In this document: one piece after another, positions 13,501 through 27,400 of the stretch
How positions within the stretch are numbered: position 1 is the first letter of the stretch
Layout of the letters: every line of letters starts with the position of its first letter
Source: Fratercula arctica
Taxonomy: Eukaryota > Chordata > Aves > Charadriiformes > Alcidae
Direction: 5' to 3'
Assembly: GCA_947846985.1 (NCBI GenBank)
Contig: CANTUZ010000001.1
Location: 31,210,727 to 31,274,726 of the forward strand
DNA length: 64,000 nucleotides
Notes under the pieces: generated by a model
The model's database searches: none
What the model saw: the letters and a program-made list of their open reading frames with translations, nothing else
What the model was told of the DNA's origin: nothing
Translations under genes and position numbers: made by a program

Positions 13501-16500
13501 CCAGTAGACCCCTCACTTTTTTTGCTGGCTTTGTTTTCTGACGCGGTTAGCAAGACAAACTGACCTACTCTGAAACCAAGTGCGAGATGAATGCTGGAGC
13601 TGGTGCAAGGCAAGCATTAACGGCATGTGCCTGGCGGGGAGGAAATCCAAGAGAAAAAAGATGAGCAGCCCCCTTCCAGCAGCAGCAAGCTGTAACATTG
13701 CATTCAGCATCTCATGAAACCACACCCTTGGGCCTTGCTCACTGCCAAGTCTTTTTTTTTTTTTAATCTCAAAACCCTACAGTGAGTGATATCTAAACTA
13801 TTTTTGGGACTCAGTGTGCAGTTCAAGCAGATTTATTTTATAGGAGGTATGGATGATGGCAACTCGCTGGGCAGATAACAGCCCAAACCGTACCTTGGAG
13901 TATGATTCCAACACAGCATAAGCTGCTCTAAATTTGGGCGACTGCTGCCTGATTCCCCTCCCTCCTCACTCACACATTTTTTCCTTTCCCGCACGTTTTG
14001 GCCTCGTGTCTTGCATAGCATTGGTGCCAGTGGAACCAGAAAATGAACCAAGCTCAGGAAGCTGATCTAGCTACAACCTAACCTTTCAGAAAGTGGTTTG
14101 TTTCCTCAGGAATCTCTTTTCTGAATCAGACCACTGCACAAGTCCATCTCATGCAAGGGAAGGGGTACAAACATTTAGCTGATGGCATAAACAAAGGAGA
14201 GAAAGATACTTTGCCTGTTTAACACCCTTGTAGTTTTTTAGTATGCATGGTAGGTATGTTTTCAAGCTTAGGTCCTAGGAACAAAAGGGGAAGATTCACA
14301 AGGGACTCAGGCTGAATATTTTTTCTCTAGGCAAGTACTCAAGGACTGTAATTCATGAGCTTGATTCAGGCATCTCTCTCTGCCATTCCGGGAACAGAGG
14401 GAGTTAGGCAGTGGTGCACCCTTTTCCTACCAGCAAAACCTCTGAATAAGAGAGAGCAGCATCTGTTGAAACCAGCCAGTGGGAAATGAGAAGGCAAAGA
14501 GGAGAGCTGAGGTTCGTCCTCTTCCCAGATTTAGACTTCTGTGTGTGTGTGACTGGAACATATTTTGAGCCCTCCTTCCTTTCATTCACTTCTAGATTTA
14601 GGTAACTAGCTCTTGCCCCAGGGAACAAATGTGTGTCTTGCTGAAAAATGGCCTCCAAGGAGAAATACTTAATGGTCTGAATATCCACCCAAGGAAAAAA
14701 AGAGATCGGGGTTCTATCCAGGTCCTCCTCAGAGGGACAGTCTTCAAACCCGTAGCTCCCTTCTTCTCAAAGGAGAGCTTCTTATGCCAGAGCTAGAAGG
14801 GTAAACTGCATGAGCCTTCCCTCCCACAGTAGTGACCACCGGACAAAAGAGCACTGAAGAATCACAAAGCCAGGAAAAGCAGAAGCAATAATAGGAAGTG
14901 CAACTCTGTACCTTAATTATAGAGGTGCTCCCCTGAGAGACGGAGGTCTTGGGCGCCAGTTTGTGATTCCAGCATAGATTACACTTTTTTAACCAGTGAC
15001 TCCTTAAAGCAAAACACATAAGCAAATCCAGGGGCAGGGTTATAGGGAAGGTATTAATTCTCCTTACTCACTAATTCCTTTGAGTTTTCAAAACACGAGA
15101 CATTTGTACAGTTGCTAATAACACACTGTAAATGCCCAACAGCTCCAAGCAGGAGAGAAAATGAACGCTTTGTTATTCTAGGAAAATAGATGTGTATTTT
15201 TACTGTAGTCATAACAAAAGAGGCTTCAAGCATTCCTCTACATGCCAGTTGGGTTGTTTTTCTCATCACAGATATTCATTTCCCTGTAGTCTGTAATGTC
15301 TTTCTGTGTTCAGATGTGATGCATTCTGACAGGTTTTTTACAGTTAAAATTTGATATTTCAAGAAATCCTTTCACAGTCTGGCTTTGAATATAGCACGTG
15401 AAGTTACTTCAGCTTCCGCATCACTTTCCATTTTATTTTCAGCAAACTTTGGTTAGCATATTCCTGTAAATGTGTGAAACTTCAAATTGGAATGGACTTG
15501 TTTCAATTCTCCTTCTGTTAATAGAAGTTTGTCGTCCCTCCAAAAGATAGAGGCAATGGGGTTTCACTGAGGGCTAGATTCTCTTCCAACATACAGTTAC
15601 TCCTGGAAAATTAGTGCATGTCAGGTGTTCGGAAGTGAGCACATGATGTTGTTATTCCATCAGGAGGTAGGATTGCCAGAGGTCAGTCTGAAACTAGGGA
15701 CATTGTATGGCTTCTCCAGCTAACCTACCTCCGATGTTCGGATGTTGAAACAAACCACAGCATTTTGTTTTGATAAAAACAAGCCTTGAGGTAATCAGGC
15801 ACATGAGACTAACAGCAAATACTTGCAGGAGGACTGCAACAAACAGATGTTAAAATCATGTAAAAAAGCAAAAATAACATCTCTCTGCAAAAGTTTTAAG
15901 GTTTAAAGATTTTTAAGTTTTCAGGGCAGAATTTATCAGTCTGAAACCTTCTTCTGCTTATGTCTTAACAGAATTTCTGTATTATTTCCTTGCATAAATA
16001 ATCTTAAACACCTGTATTGAGTCCTCCTCTTGTTTACAAAACTCTGTAGCATCAGGCTGCTATTTTTAAAGCACTGTTCCCTCCTTCAAATTCTGCATTT
16101 CTTGTTTTCTTGACACCTGTGTTCAGGCCAAGGAAGAGGAGCTGGGAGAGAAGGAAGGTTATGGATTTAGGATTCTATCTCTGCAGAGTCCTCTCTTCTG
16201 AGGCTGCACCTTGGTACCTGGATTGTGTGAGAGAGGCAACTGTTTGTCTAGGAAGATGACAGAACCCAAGACACGTGTGAAGTCACAAGACAGGAGTTCT
16301 GTGTGGGTCCCTAATGAGCAAGGGACACCTTTGCAAGGCATCTGACAGCCTGAGAGAAGTAGAAATCCCATACGGATAGGATAGCCTTGTCACAGAGACA
16401 AAAGCAAGCAATGTTTCATTAAGAGTAAGTTTTAAAACCCATATTCCAAGGCAGATGGTGCGAGTTAATAGAAAGAGAAAGCCTTAAGTCCCTAAAACAA

Positions 16501-19500
16501 CACAGGGCACGTGGCTACATGCAGAATGCACACCTGGAATACCTGACAGTATGTTCCTTACTTGGGGGTCTGGAAGAATGTGTCATGGTTGTCTTTTTGT
16601 CTTGAATTTATTTCCCATGAAACAAAAGTGTGAAGAAGTAGGTGAGGCAAAAGGATAGGTTGGTGCACACCCAAGGCTCACCCTGACACACCAGAGACAT
16701 GTGTCTGGACTTGGGACTACCGTGGAGGCACTCCTGGGTTCTGGAGTTTAGACATACCCCATGAGATTCGTTGATTTTGCTTGCAGCCGCACATAACACA
16801 AAGGTATGGTCAGTGCTGGCAGGGAGAGTACAGTATAGCGCCATCTCCAGTACTAACATCTAATCTATACTGGTTGTGTAGGGAGTTTGAACTGTTGGGT
16901 GAATGTGGAAGGATACTCTCCTGTGACAGTGGAGCAGTCATATCCAAAGCAAGCCAGTTAGTCCATACAACTGCCAATAATTCTATAACCATCCTGCCTG
17001 CATCTATTGGATGCAATTCTATGCTTGTGGAAATGTTCCAGGAACAGTAGAACTATACTGTATTTTACAGGACAAAATGTCACAGCTTGGAAGGCAGGGT
17101 ATGTAGAAGCACTTGGCAGCATTACCAGCATCTAGAATAAATGTACTTGTGCAGCCCTAGCACAAATGTGTCCCTGAGTACTCTGTCCTGCAAGACTGGA
17201 ATCTGCCAGGTGCTGTATACTCAGGCCACAATCTGCCAAACAGCTTAAATATGTGCTTAATTGCAAGCAATGAGTCCGAAGCTTAAAGCTAAACACAGGG
17301 AGAGGCATGCTATTGAACCGAGGGCAAAAAAGCTCAGCACTTCACAAGGTCAACCCTTGGCAAAATTGAGCTTTAACTTCTTGAAGTACCATAATTGTTC
17401 ATGTGTCTTTGAGGCTTGAATTTGGAAATGAGGGTGACTGTTACTTTAAGGTGTATGACTCAGGCACTGAGTAACCAGAACAAAATCAGAGACAAGGGAG
17501 AAATAGAAGCACAAGGGATACCATGGGGGAAGAAGCAGACGACTGAGTAAGAGGGTTCCCTGGGGTGAAATCCTTGCCACACTACCTGCAGATGCCTATA
17601 ACTCACTGCTACGGCATCCTTTTCATTGCCAACATCGTTACCAGATAATCTAAGTGTGATTTATGAAGCACCTGGGGACAAGAATTACGTGTGATCCCAG
17701 CCTGGTCACCTTCCCTCCTATTGTAATGGCTATATTTCTTACTGAGGTGGGGGCAGAGCAGGTAAGGGATTATGAAAAGAATTTGGTGAGTTTAAGAGAA
17801 ATAACAACGTGTAAATTATTCTCCTGTCATGACACTTTTTAGGGTCTGTAAAAACGTGACAGATTGTGCTGGTTGCTTTTCATATTTTGTATTCCACAGT
17901 GCATTTTGCATATATGCTTTTTGTGCCCAAGTTCATGCCTACAAAGCGGCTCTTAACGAGGCATTTTCCAATGCCAGTGTTGCCATATAACGTATGAAAT
18001 TCTGACAAGCAGCTTGGATCCAAGCAAGATTCTGTGTCCTTACAAGGCACAAGAGACAAGTTCTGGCACAAGAAGCTTAGATTAAATAGGCAAAACACCC
18101 AGGATCCTTGCAGAATGCCCTGGATATCAGCGATATAATTATTTTAATTATGTATGAACTCTTGGCAGATTATTTTCATTGACTGCCACCTATCTAGCAC
18201 AAGGTGGCATGGTAAGACTGCATGGATTTTAATGACCTCATGTCAATACTATGTTGCAGTTCACGCCAAAAAGGAGAGGTGACAGGAGTAAACACGGAGT
18301 TAGGATTTGTCTACTGGAGGAAGGTTTGGTGGGAATTTGAGATGTGATCCCCAATTCTGCATTGAGAATGCTACTTCCATTTTGCTTCATCCATTTTGCA
18401 AACAGGTGAGCTGACTCTCTAAAGGCCTCCCTTGGCCACGAAAAAGCATCCACATAAGTCACTAACGAAGAATGACTGTTCAATGTGCTTTTGATATCTG
18501 TTTTTGGGGGTGATCAAAACTATGGAAATAATCCCTCACCTGGCCCTACCACTAACCCTTGAATGACTCATTTACAGACATAATAAATCTGCCAGCACTT
18601 AAACGAAGAGCGGAGTTCCTTTCTGCGTGGTATGTTAATGTCCAAATAAACGGCACACTCCTGAAGTAGAGGTCCATGCATGTAATTGTACAGCCTGCTT
18701 CACACAGGACAGAGTACTACTGATGGTAATAATCTTTCCCAGGCTTAATAGCTATGAACTCTCCCCTCAATTCACATGGAACAAGCATTGTTAGTAGTTT
18801 GCTAGATTTCAGAATCTCCCATGGGATGCTGCTTGGCTGCTGAGTACAAGTCATTCCATAATTGCTTTTGGAATAGTTTATCATGCTGTTTTCTCAGCTG
18901 CCAATAAAAGCTTGTCTCACTTTTCCCAAGGCCCATCTTTCACAAGGAGTTTTACCTCTACCCATCTCCAACTGCTATAAGAGAAGCCACTTTTTTTTTT
19001 CATTTTTGCTCTTGTAGGTTTCTAAAGAAATCTTCCTTTTTATCTTCACCCTAGAACTCAGTCCTTGCAGCTAATTTAAGCCAGCGACCTCTATTTCAGG
19101 CTGGCGTTCTGCACTTTCTGAATCTCATGGGCAGGAGCTGGTGTCAGATGGAGCTATTTGAAAACCTGTCTGGAAGTTACAATACTGTGAAGCAGGTGAA
19201 AAACTTGAGTAGCATCTTGGAGATCAGAAGATGAACTCACCCAGTTAAAAGACAGGTGACCTAGTCTAAATGGGAAGAGATGACAGCTTTATCTTTAGCA
19301 GGCAATGGGGCACAATAAAAGGATGAGGGAGGTGTGGGAAGAGATTCATCATAAGTAAATTACAACTCCTATCAGCCTAGCTGGAATTCAGCATGTGGGA
19401 AAGCAGGGACTGCTGCTGTCATTGCTGCCCTTGGATTTTTTTTTTTTGTGAGGGGAAGTAAACAACTCTAAATTTCAGCCTGGCTTCTGTAGAAGCTTGT

Positions 19501-22500
19501 GTGGGTGTCCCAGTAGTTTTTGGTAAACAGGTTATAGCAGGAGCCGCAAGGAAAATAAGGGTTTTTTTTTCCAAATAAACAGGTTTAACTTAATGAGGAC
19601 TCAAAAGTAATATGTGTTGGGGGGCTACCCCAGGAGTCTCATTATCCCTAATTGGATGTTTTATTTCATGAAGTAGTCAGCGTTAACTTTTAGCTTGGTG
19701 AGGGAAAAGATCTCATATTTAATTGCCCCCAAATTTTCCTTTATTCCTGGGAACGCTTGGCAGGATTGTGACTATCTCTAGTGGCCAAGCTGTCAAACAA
19801 GCTTTCCCTTTTCAAAAGATATTTTTTTTTTTTTTTCCCTCTCACTATCCAGGGCCAGTTTGGATTCTCTCTCCCACTCGGCACCTACTACTTCATAGGC
19901 AGCACCGGTCCCAACAAGCCCTCCAGCAGACTGAAAGCCGTGACTGCTTTCTGCCTGGGTGACTTCCTGTCTTGGAGGCTCTGTGCCCAAATTTACACCA
20001 GCAGTAATCAGTGTAACTCAGGTTTAATATAGCTCAAAGCAGAGCTAATTCTGTGCTGGAACAGTCTGGAATGGCATACCAAACTCTGGTTTTGGCCATA
20101 TGTACTAGTGTTTCACACTCCTTCCGCAAAAGAATAAGCTTTGGCTCATAGTATTATCTATTTTTTACCTCATCCTTAACCTATTCTAGGATTACAATGG
20201 CTAAGCAAAACCTCCATTTTCTTATCTCATGAGTCTAAAATTGCTATCCAACATAAGTGCGCAGGGAAACAAAGTTTTCTTTTTAAATAGCAATAAGAAA
20301 TGGATGATTTATCAGAGGCATTTAAAAATATTAATGGTGTAAAGACAGCTTGACAAATAAGGGACGACTATTCTCATCTCCACAGGCCGAAGTACAGCTG
20401 TGGCATCCTTCCAAGCAGTGCTCAAGATGTTTGATTTCTATTTTAGCTGATATTTGTCAGAAAGGATTTTATTTTTGTGTTATCTAGGGGAAGTGGAAAT
20501 GAGTATTTGTTCTGTCCTTTTTCCTACTTGCTCTCCTTGTTCATTCTCCTGCCTTCTCATTTGTACTGTTTGTAATGTTTTATTACATATGGTCAGACAT
20601 CTGAGAGCCTTCAGGAGTTATGTGTCATCTGTAGTCAATATTTTCCACTATTATTTTAAGGTGTGGTATACTGAACACTTAGCAACTGAACACTTGATGT
20701 TTAGTGTCTAGAATGTATAAATAAGAAGATGGCTGCAAAGCACTGTAGCCTGGAAATGATACAGTCTGAAACACCTATCTGCTTTGGGCTTCTTACATGA
20801 GGTTCTCAACCTTCAAGTTCCAAAGTGATCCTCTAGTTCATGAAAAGTAAGGTAGTAACACCAGGAGTTAAGAAATCACAATACAATGTTGTAAGAAAAG
20901 GCTTTGCACCAGAGGAATCCTAGGCCTGAATTTCACTTAGCTAGGAGTAAGAGTAGCATCCCTCGTTCCCTCACCTGGCCACATAGACCCTTGTGTCTAG
21001 TGACCTACCAATGGCTAGCCCTCAAGTCAACTGCTTCAACAAGCTCATCTGACAGAAAACAAATCCACCAGAAAAAACAACGGTTTTGCATTGAACTCAT
21101 TTGCTCACCTGATTCATTCTGCAGTCTCACAGTCACTGGACCTCACATTACAGGGCAGCGAGATGGAATACATGTCTGGAGAGAGATGGAGAAGACTGCA
21201 CTTTTCAGCATTAGACCACAGTCATACGAAATTAGTTGTAACATAAAACCACACTCTGAAGGCAGGGTTCCATACAATAAGGTTAGGTTTCACTCACTAA
21301 CCCAGAAGGAAATGAACATCCCCCCCAGTTAAATATTCCTCAGTCTTGTTATTGAGTTGAATTGGTTCATGGAAGAATATGGCAAACACGGAGGAGGAGC
21401 TCAAGGAGGGTGAAAATCTGCAGTTGGGAGATGAGGAGTCAGCAACATCTCAGCTTCTCAGCACTGGTAAACTATTAGATCAGCCCAGCTGCTCGTGGAT
21501 CTGTCTACAGGAATCAGTTTGCTTTGCAGATCATCACTTAGAGGCCAATTCTGGAAGAGACAAGACTCAACTAAACAGGATAAAATAATTTATTTTTGCT
21601 TGCACTAACAGGTTCTTAATAATACATTCAGTATGCCATTGGAAAGACAATCTGAAATGAAAGAGCTCTGAAACGTCTGATAGTCCCACTGTGGACGGAA
21701 AGATGCGTTCATGGCAACACAACCTAAAATGTTCTCAGACTACTGAAAAAAATCAGGAACAATGCTTAGTTATTCAGCAGGGGCATGAGCTTTAAAGAAG
21801 CAGATCTGGCTCAAAACCAACACAACTATGAAAAAAGTTTACTCAGGGGAAAGAAGGCCAAAAGCACTGAAGAACTGAGGAAACAGAGGAATGAACACTG
21901 GGGAAACAGAGGCTCTGTTGTTTTGTATGGGCAAGCATTTCAGAAGTCTATTCAGCAAATTACCCACTTAGCCTTAAAGCAATGGGCCTACGGGGCAAGT
22001 TTGGGGCACAAGCCCTCTTCACCCAGCCTTTCCCTTTGTCCTGAAGGGGACAACCCCTCTGACACAGTCTGAATGACTTTCTGTGTCCTGGCACAGCCAA
22101 GCATTCCCCAATGCCTCTGGTCTCACCCTGTCCTCCTACACAGATGCAGCAGCACAAGGAAGTCTCTGCCTGTGAACCTGCACTTCCCAGCTGCATCCCC
22201 AGGGCAAGGACAGAGGAAGGACTGGGCAGTAGAAAGCAGCTGGATGTCCACATTGCCTGGAAGAAGGGCAGCAGTTTGGGAAGGAGGGAGAGAAGGGTGG
22301 ATGCTCCAGTGAAAGACTGGTGGTATCGGCCTAGTTGGGTGGGAGAAGTACTGCTGTCAAAAAGAAAAGGGGGAACGGGCTCCCAGACAAAAGGAGAGGG
22401 AAAGATCAGCCTACAGGAACCTCCTATAACCAACATTCACTCTTTGGCATGTCAAATTTGGGTGTCCTATTAATGCCACAAGCTTTTAGCTCTGGTGAAA

Positions 22501-24029
22501 CCAGTATTATGGCCCTGAAATAGATCAGAAGTATTTCAGGTCTAAATAATTCAGATGTCAAAATGAATGCGAGAAAGAAAATGATTTAGCGGATGGATTG
22601 CTTTGTTTTCAAAGTTGCTATTTCTTTCTATTTATGCACCCATACAGACACTCTAACAAATCAGTGAACTGGATGCACAAACAGATCGCATCGCTGACTA
22701 CATCATTCCCTCAACAACATCAGGGAAATACTGTGGAAAAAAAAAGCAAGCAAAAGTTATCTAAAAGGCAGAACTGTTTGATGAGATTTTATCTGCTGTG
22801 TAGTTTAAAGAGTATTCCCGAACTATCTACAATCAGAACATTGAGGGTTGTTGTATATTGTAAATAAATTTCAAATAACTCCTGTTGGCAGAGTTTTCTT
22901 CCTCTCAGGGTTGCCAAATCTCATTGCTTTATCACAAATATCATAATGCTCAATTGCTTATTCAAACCACTATTCCAAGAATCACTGACTAATGAGTTTC
23001 TTGCCTTTTTCTTTTTTTAAGTAAGTGTAAATTTCTCAGGGACATACTTACGGCGGAAGGTAAAAAGATAATCAGAGCAAGTAGCAAAAGTGTCAGGCAC
23101 GTTATCACTCATCTAGTGCTTTCTCTAATCAGGAGAGAAGGGAATTGCAGTTTGCTGGCAGGTGTTTGCAGTTGCCTGCTGATACAGAAGGACATAGGAC
23201 CTGGGGACTCACTGCTCTTCTGTGGAAGCGCTTGCCCCGCTTATAAGCCCTGGCCCCAGATGAGTTTTCACTCTGTGCTCCCCCGTCTGCCCTCCACCCC
23301 AGCTTCTCTCTCACTTCATGAATTTACAAAATTCCACTGGCTTCGCTGTGACCCCACCCAAAGCGAGAGGCCTGTTTACAGCACCAGCTCATATAAAGCA
23401 ACATTTAAAAAAACACCCCGACAGTTATTTTTTTAATTATTGCTCGACTGCTGGCAGGATTGAGGGCAGGACTTGCACCTGTTACCTGCCCCGATCATCC
23501 TGTGCGGACCCTCTGTAATGGATGCAAAGCTGCCTTTAGCCTCCACGGACAGACAGGTCAGCACAGGCAGCATCGGCGCGTCAGGCAGGTCACCGCTCGC
23601 TTCTGTCGCTTAGGGGACCGCCAGCCTACGCAAAAGGAGCTCTTGGCTCTGCCTGATTTAAAACTCAGGTTTTTGTTACGTCTTCAGCATCAGCCACGTA
23701 ACTTTCTTCAAAGCCATCAGTAAAGCAACATTTCACCCTCCATCTGATAAAGAGCACCTAAAGGATTTTTGGACATCAGGACCCTCAGACAGCAAGTTAA
23801 AAAAGTTAAGACGTAATTCAGCCATGCGCCCGTTCTTTGCAGTTTGTTTTCTGTGTCGTTACCGTACATCTGCATCTCATTTAGAGGCTCTTCTGTGGAA
23901 ATCCGGGCGGCTGGAAACGCATTCAGAAGAGCAACAAGCGCAGCTCCCCGTGTAACGACCCAGCGCCCGCAGAGGGCCTTTACAACCACGCATCTGGCCT
24001 CGCCCAAGGCAGATGTGACCTCCCTTCCC
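10600..24029. other. Intergenic DNA upstream of MED4, no gene seen
   Basis: About 13.4 kb with no exon chain, RNA gene or young mobile element that I can recognise. A stretch at about 17222-17285 (ATGTGCTTAATTGCAAGCAA and flanks) resembles an ancient amniote repeat with GTGCTTAA motifs; the match is weak. The longest frames (20904-21332 +, 21960-22436 -) have no domain or homologue I recognise and lie among stop-rich sequence. Confidence 0.55.
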
Positions 24030-24226
24030 CTCACACCCACGGCTCGCCGCGACGAGCACCGCTTATGGGTCCCCCCGGCCTCGCCGCCACCGCCGCCCAG
24101 CCCTTCCTTCCCCGGCCCCTCCGCGCCTCAGGGCGACCGTTGCCCCCGCGCCCCTTCCCGCCCACCGCGCGTGCCGCACGGGGAGGGGAAGGGGACGAAC
24201 CGCCCTGTCGGCTGCCGGCCCGCCCC

Positions 24227-24236
24227 GCGCATGCGC
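24227..24236. promoter_or_regulatory. NRF1-type palindrome in MED4 promoter
   Basis: The sequence GCGCATGCGC is the palindromic core of the NRF1 consensus. It lies about 120 bp upstream of the MED4 start codon inside the CpG island. Binding is inferred from the motif alone. Confidence 0.6.
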
Positions 24237-24358
24237 CCGTCGCTCGCCGGTGAGGGACTTCCGCCGCGCGGGGGCACTGCTGGGCCGCCCGCTCGGGCTT
24301 GGCGCCGTCGGCGGCGGGAGGTGGTGGTTCTCGCTCGGGTCCGCGCCCCGCGATCGTG

Positions 24359-24459
24359 ATGGCGGCGGCGGCGGCGGCGGCGACCGGGGGAGGTGGGGAG
24401 CGGAGCAGCACCCGGGACCGGCTCCTGGCGGCGCTGGAGGATCTCGAGCTCTTGGCCAG
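24359..24459 (+). CDS. MED4: MED4 exon 1 (coding part)
   Basis: Starts with ATG and seven GCG alanine codons, and ends in phase 2 at GCCAG|GTACCA. It encodes residues 1-33 and part of Arg34. The frame is also open upstream to an ATG at 24299, but the downstream ATG aligns with the known N-terminus of the family. Confidence 0.93.
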
Positions 24460-27400
24460 GTACCACTCCCGGTACCCGGGTGGGATCGGTGGTGGTGAGG
24501 GGAGGGTGCCCGGCGCTGTCCGTGCGAGCGGAGCCTCCGACGCGGGCGGGGAGAGGAGCGGGGGGCCCTGGGGTCGGGCTGTGAGGGGATCGGCCCGACC
24601 CGGCGCCTCGCTGGGCTGCGGGGTGGGAGCAGGGCCCAGCCCGGCCTACGCGTTTTCCCGCTCTCCCGCCGTCCCCGGGCCGACTCCTGCGGGAGGGGGG
24701 TTGGGGGTGCCCCCGGGGGGAGCTCGGTCCGGCCCTGCCCTCTGCTCCACTGCTCTCGACCGGGCAGGGAAGCGTCGGCGGCGCCTCATTTCCTATTTCT
24801 GGAGCAGGAGAGCTTCCTTAGTCTTCCACTTGCCTTCCTTTCTTGGTTGGCACCTGCATTTCCTGTGAAACGCAGCCCTCCCACCCTCATTTTAGGCATG
24901 TTATTATTCACTAACAATCATGCTTAGGTCAGAAATTTGTAGATGGTATTGCATGGCTAAAGCCGTTCTGGGTCGTCGCCTGTATTAGTGTTAAACTCAC
25001 ACCCAGTAGGCTGCATAGCTCGTCTTTGGAGGGATATAAATGCTCAGATACTTAGTCCGTGCTCTTGTGGCTGGACTGATAACCCTCACCCAAGTTGTCC
25101 ACCATGTTGTGGAGGCACAGGGGCAGTGCAGTTAAACCGGTTCCTAATTATTGTCCTCCTCTGGAGGAGAACAGGAGCTTAGGAAAACTTTTTTCAGGGG
25201 GAATAACTCATACTATCTATGTGGCTGGCTCACTCTATGTGACTGCCACCGGTAGGACAAGGAAAATATATTGGTCAGTTGCTCCTGTTTATGGTTAGGT
25301 TTTATTTTCAATTTTAGATTTTATTAGGTTCTACAGGTTGCTGTAGAACATGTGGTTTTGAAAACAAACAAACAAAAAGACTTGCTTTTTATCTAAACTT
25401 TTTTTTTTTTTTTTTTTAAAATCTTGGGACTAATATTCTACCATAATGAATCCAGAGCAACCCTCAGCAGCATTTAGTGAATCTTCCTGTTGATCAGCAA
25501 AGTGTTGCAGCACCGTGGAGCTAGGCCTTTTGCAGTCATGGTACTGGCTTGGTGGTAGGGGCAAAAATTAAGCAGCATGTCTAGTCTGTAACCTTTGCCT
25601 AGTTTTGAATCTGCATCAGTGCATGGTCCAGTTAACACAGGACAGAATTACAGCCCTCCATGACATCAGCCTTGGTAGCAGTACTTGACCTACTTACAAC
25701 AGATTTTATTTGCTACTGCTCGGTGTTAGTCAGGTAGAATAAAGCTTTAGCGATAGTGACAAGTTTCTTTATTCTCTAGTTGTTTTCAATCATTTTAGGG
25801 TTCAGCAGTGGCCAAGAGACATAGACCAAGGTGCTATTTACAGCTTTACTGGTGAGGGTTTTTTCCAGACATTTTGAAAAATACCTGTTCTCATTTTAAG
25901 GTTCTGGCCCCACTGCTGTATTAGTTGTACCATCCCACTGAGCTGCTTGCACTGGACCAAGCCAAGAAGGACAGTGTTTTCAGATAGACAGTTATTCATG
26001 CTTAGCATTGAACTGCCATCCATAGCCTTAGAAGGCAAATGAGTTTGCTGAATTTACAGAAAATGCCTTTTTGCGTAGTGGCCCTGTTGTTTAGCGGGTC
26101 CCCTCTGAGGTTCTTGATGGCTTTTCAGAACAGTGGCAAAGTAAATGAGTACCTCAAAGCACGATCAAGAGGTTTATTTGAGAAGTACTTCTAACCTAGC
26201 ACCAGAATATTATTATTTTTTTGGTATTTGTGTGTGTTTCATATACAACTGATATACCACTGTGGAAATACTTGTTGTTGTAAAAGTAGGTTCACAACAA
26301 ACTCTTTAGGTGTTTGAAAGCATAGACTTAATTGCTCTAAACCCAAGTGTGAAACTTGCTCTGTTGGGAAAAAGTGGAGGAAAAGTAGAGAAGTAAAATA
26401 GTGAAGAGAACTTCAATGGCCTCTTGCAACAAACAAAGGGAGCAGAAGTAGGATATGAATGCATTTCATTGTGCTGTTTCTTCTCTCAGCTTCTGCTTAT
26501 GTCTTGTGTAGTTCAGCAGGAGCTTAGCACATTTCATGAGTACAAATACACGAGCACTTCATGAGCTCAAAGAACAATTATGAAAACGTGCTCCAATCAT
26601 GAGACTATTCACAGAATTACTCTTCGTTGAGAAATCCCTGCCAACACTGTACTCTAAAACCATAAAATTTTCAATTCCATAAATACTTCTGTAATGATAT
26701 CAGTACTCTGACAATTTTGAGATGACTTGATGTGATTTACAAATGATGTCCTAGAAAATTTTGGAAACACAGAGTTTTCCTTTCAGGGAACTAATTGAAA
26801 TTTTGGCAATTTCAAGAAACCAGAAGCTTCCACAACCAGGAGAGGAGAGCCAGGTAAACTGACCTAAACTGTATTTCTTTGGGTAATCACAATGCTTTGC
26901 TTCTAATTTTTTCCTTTTCTTTCTTTCTTTCTCTCTCCTTTTCTTTTTGTCTATACTCAGGCTAATGGTGATGATGAGGTTTGGGCCCCACTACAAAGAC
27001 ATTCTTGGTCCTCATGTTGTTTGTTTTTTGTTCATTTGTTGTATGCTTCATAGGCTGTTTCTACAAACAGAGGAAGAAATTTTGTTTGACTTTTCATACA
27101 AGCTCCTATACTCCTGTGGATGTCAGTTGCTCTTCTTTGCAGCACGATTGAGGGTGTGTTGTTACTCTAGCTAAATTAAAAGTTCTACAAAACTCTTGTT
27201 CAATAGATCCTGGAACTGCTGATTCAGAGAGATGGAGAGTTTCAAGAGCTAATGAAGTTGGCAGTTGATCAGGGGAAAATCCATCATGAAATGCAGCTTT
27301 TAGAAAAGGTAGTAGAAAAGAGGGATAATGATATTCAGCAGCTGCAGAAACAACTAAAAGAAGCAGAACACATACTGGTAAGTTCATAATGATGTGTTTG

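Larger units (their letters stand above)
24030..24800 (+). promoter_or_regulatory. MED4: MED4 CpG-island promoter region
   Basis: GC and CpG density rise sharply here and fall again after about 24800, flanking the MED4 first exon. The island holds a GCGCATGCGC palindrome at 24227-24236. There is no obvious TATA box, which fits a broad housekeeping promoter. Long open frames on both strands within this island are a by-product of GC-rich, stop-poor sequence. Confidence 0.8.

Noticed and set aside
18510..18620. Possible further MIR-like segment
   Set aside because: Only scattered short matches to the MIR core; not enough to call.
20904..22436. Frames of 142 and 158 residues upstream of MED4
   Set aside because: No recognisable domain, no supporting splice structure or promoter, and a composition typical of random reading in non-coding DNA.
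24299..24358. Upstream in-frame ATG that would extend MED4 by 20 residues
   Set aside because: The extra residues are low-complexity and have no counterpart in the family, and the ATG at 24359 matches the known start region.
23844..24466. Overlapping long frames on both strands near 24 kb (for example 171 and 126 residues)
   Set aside because: They lie in the MED4 CpG island, where GC-rich sequence has few stop codons; composition is Pro/Arg/Ala-rich with no domain.
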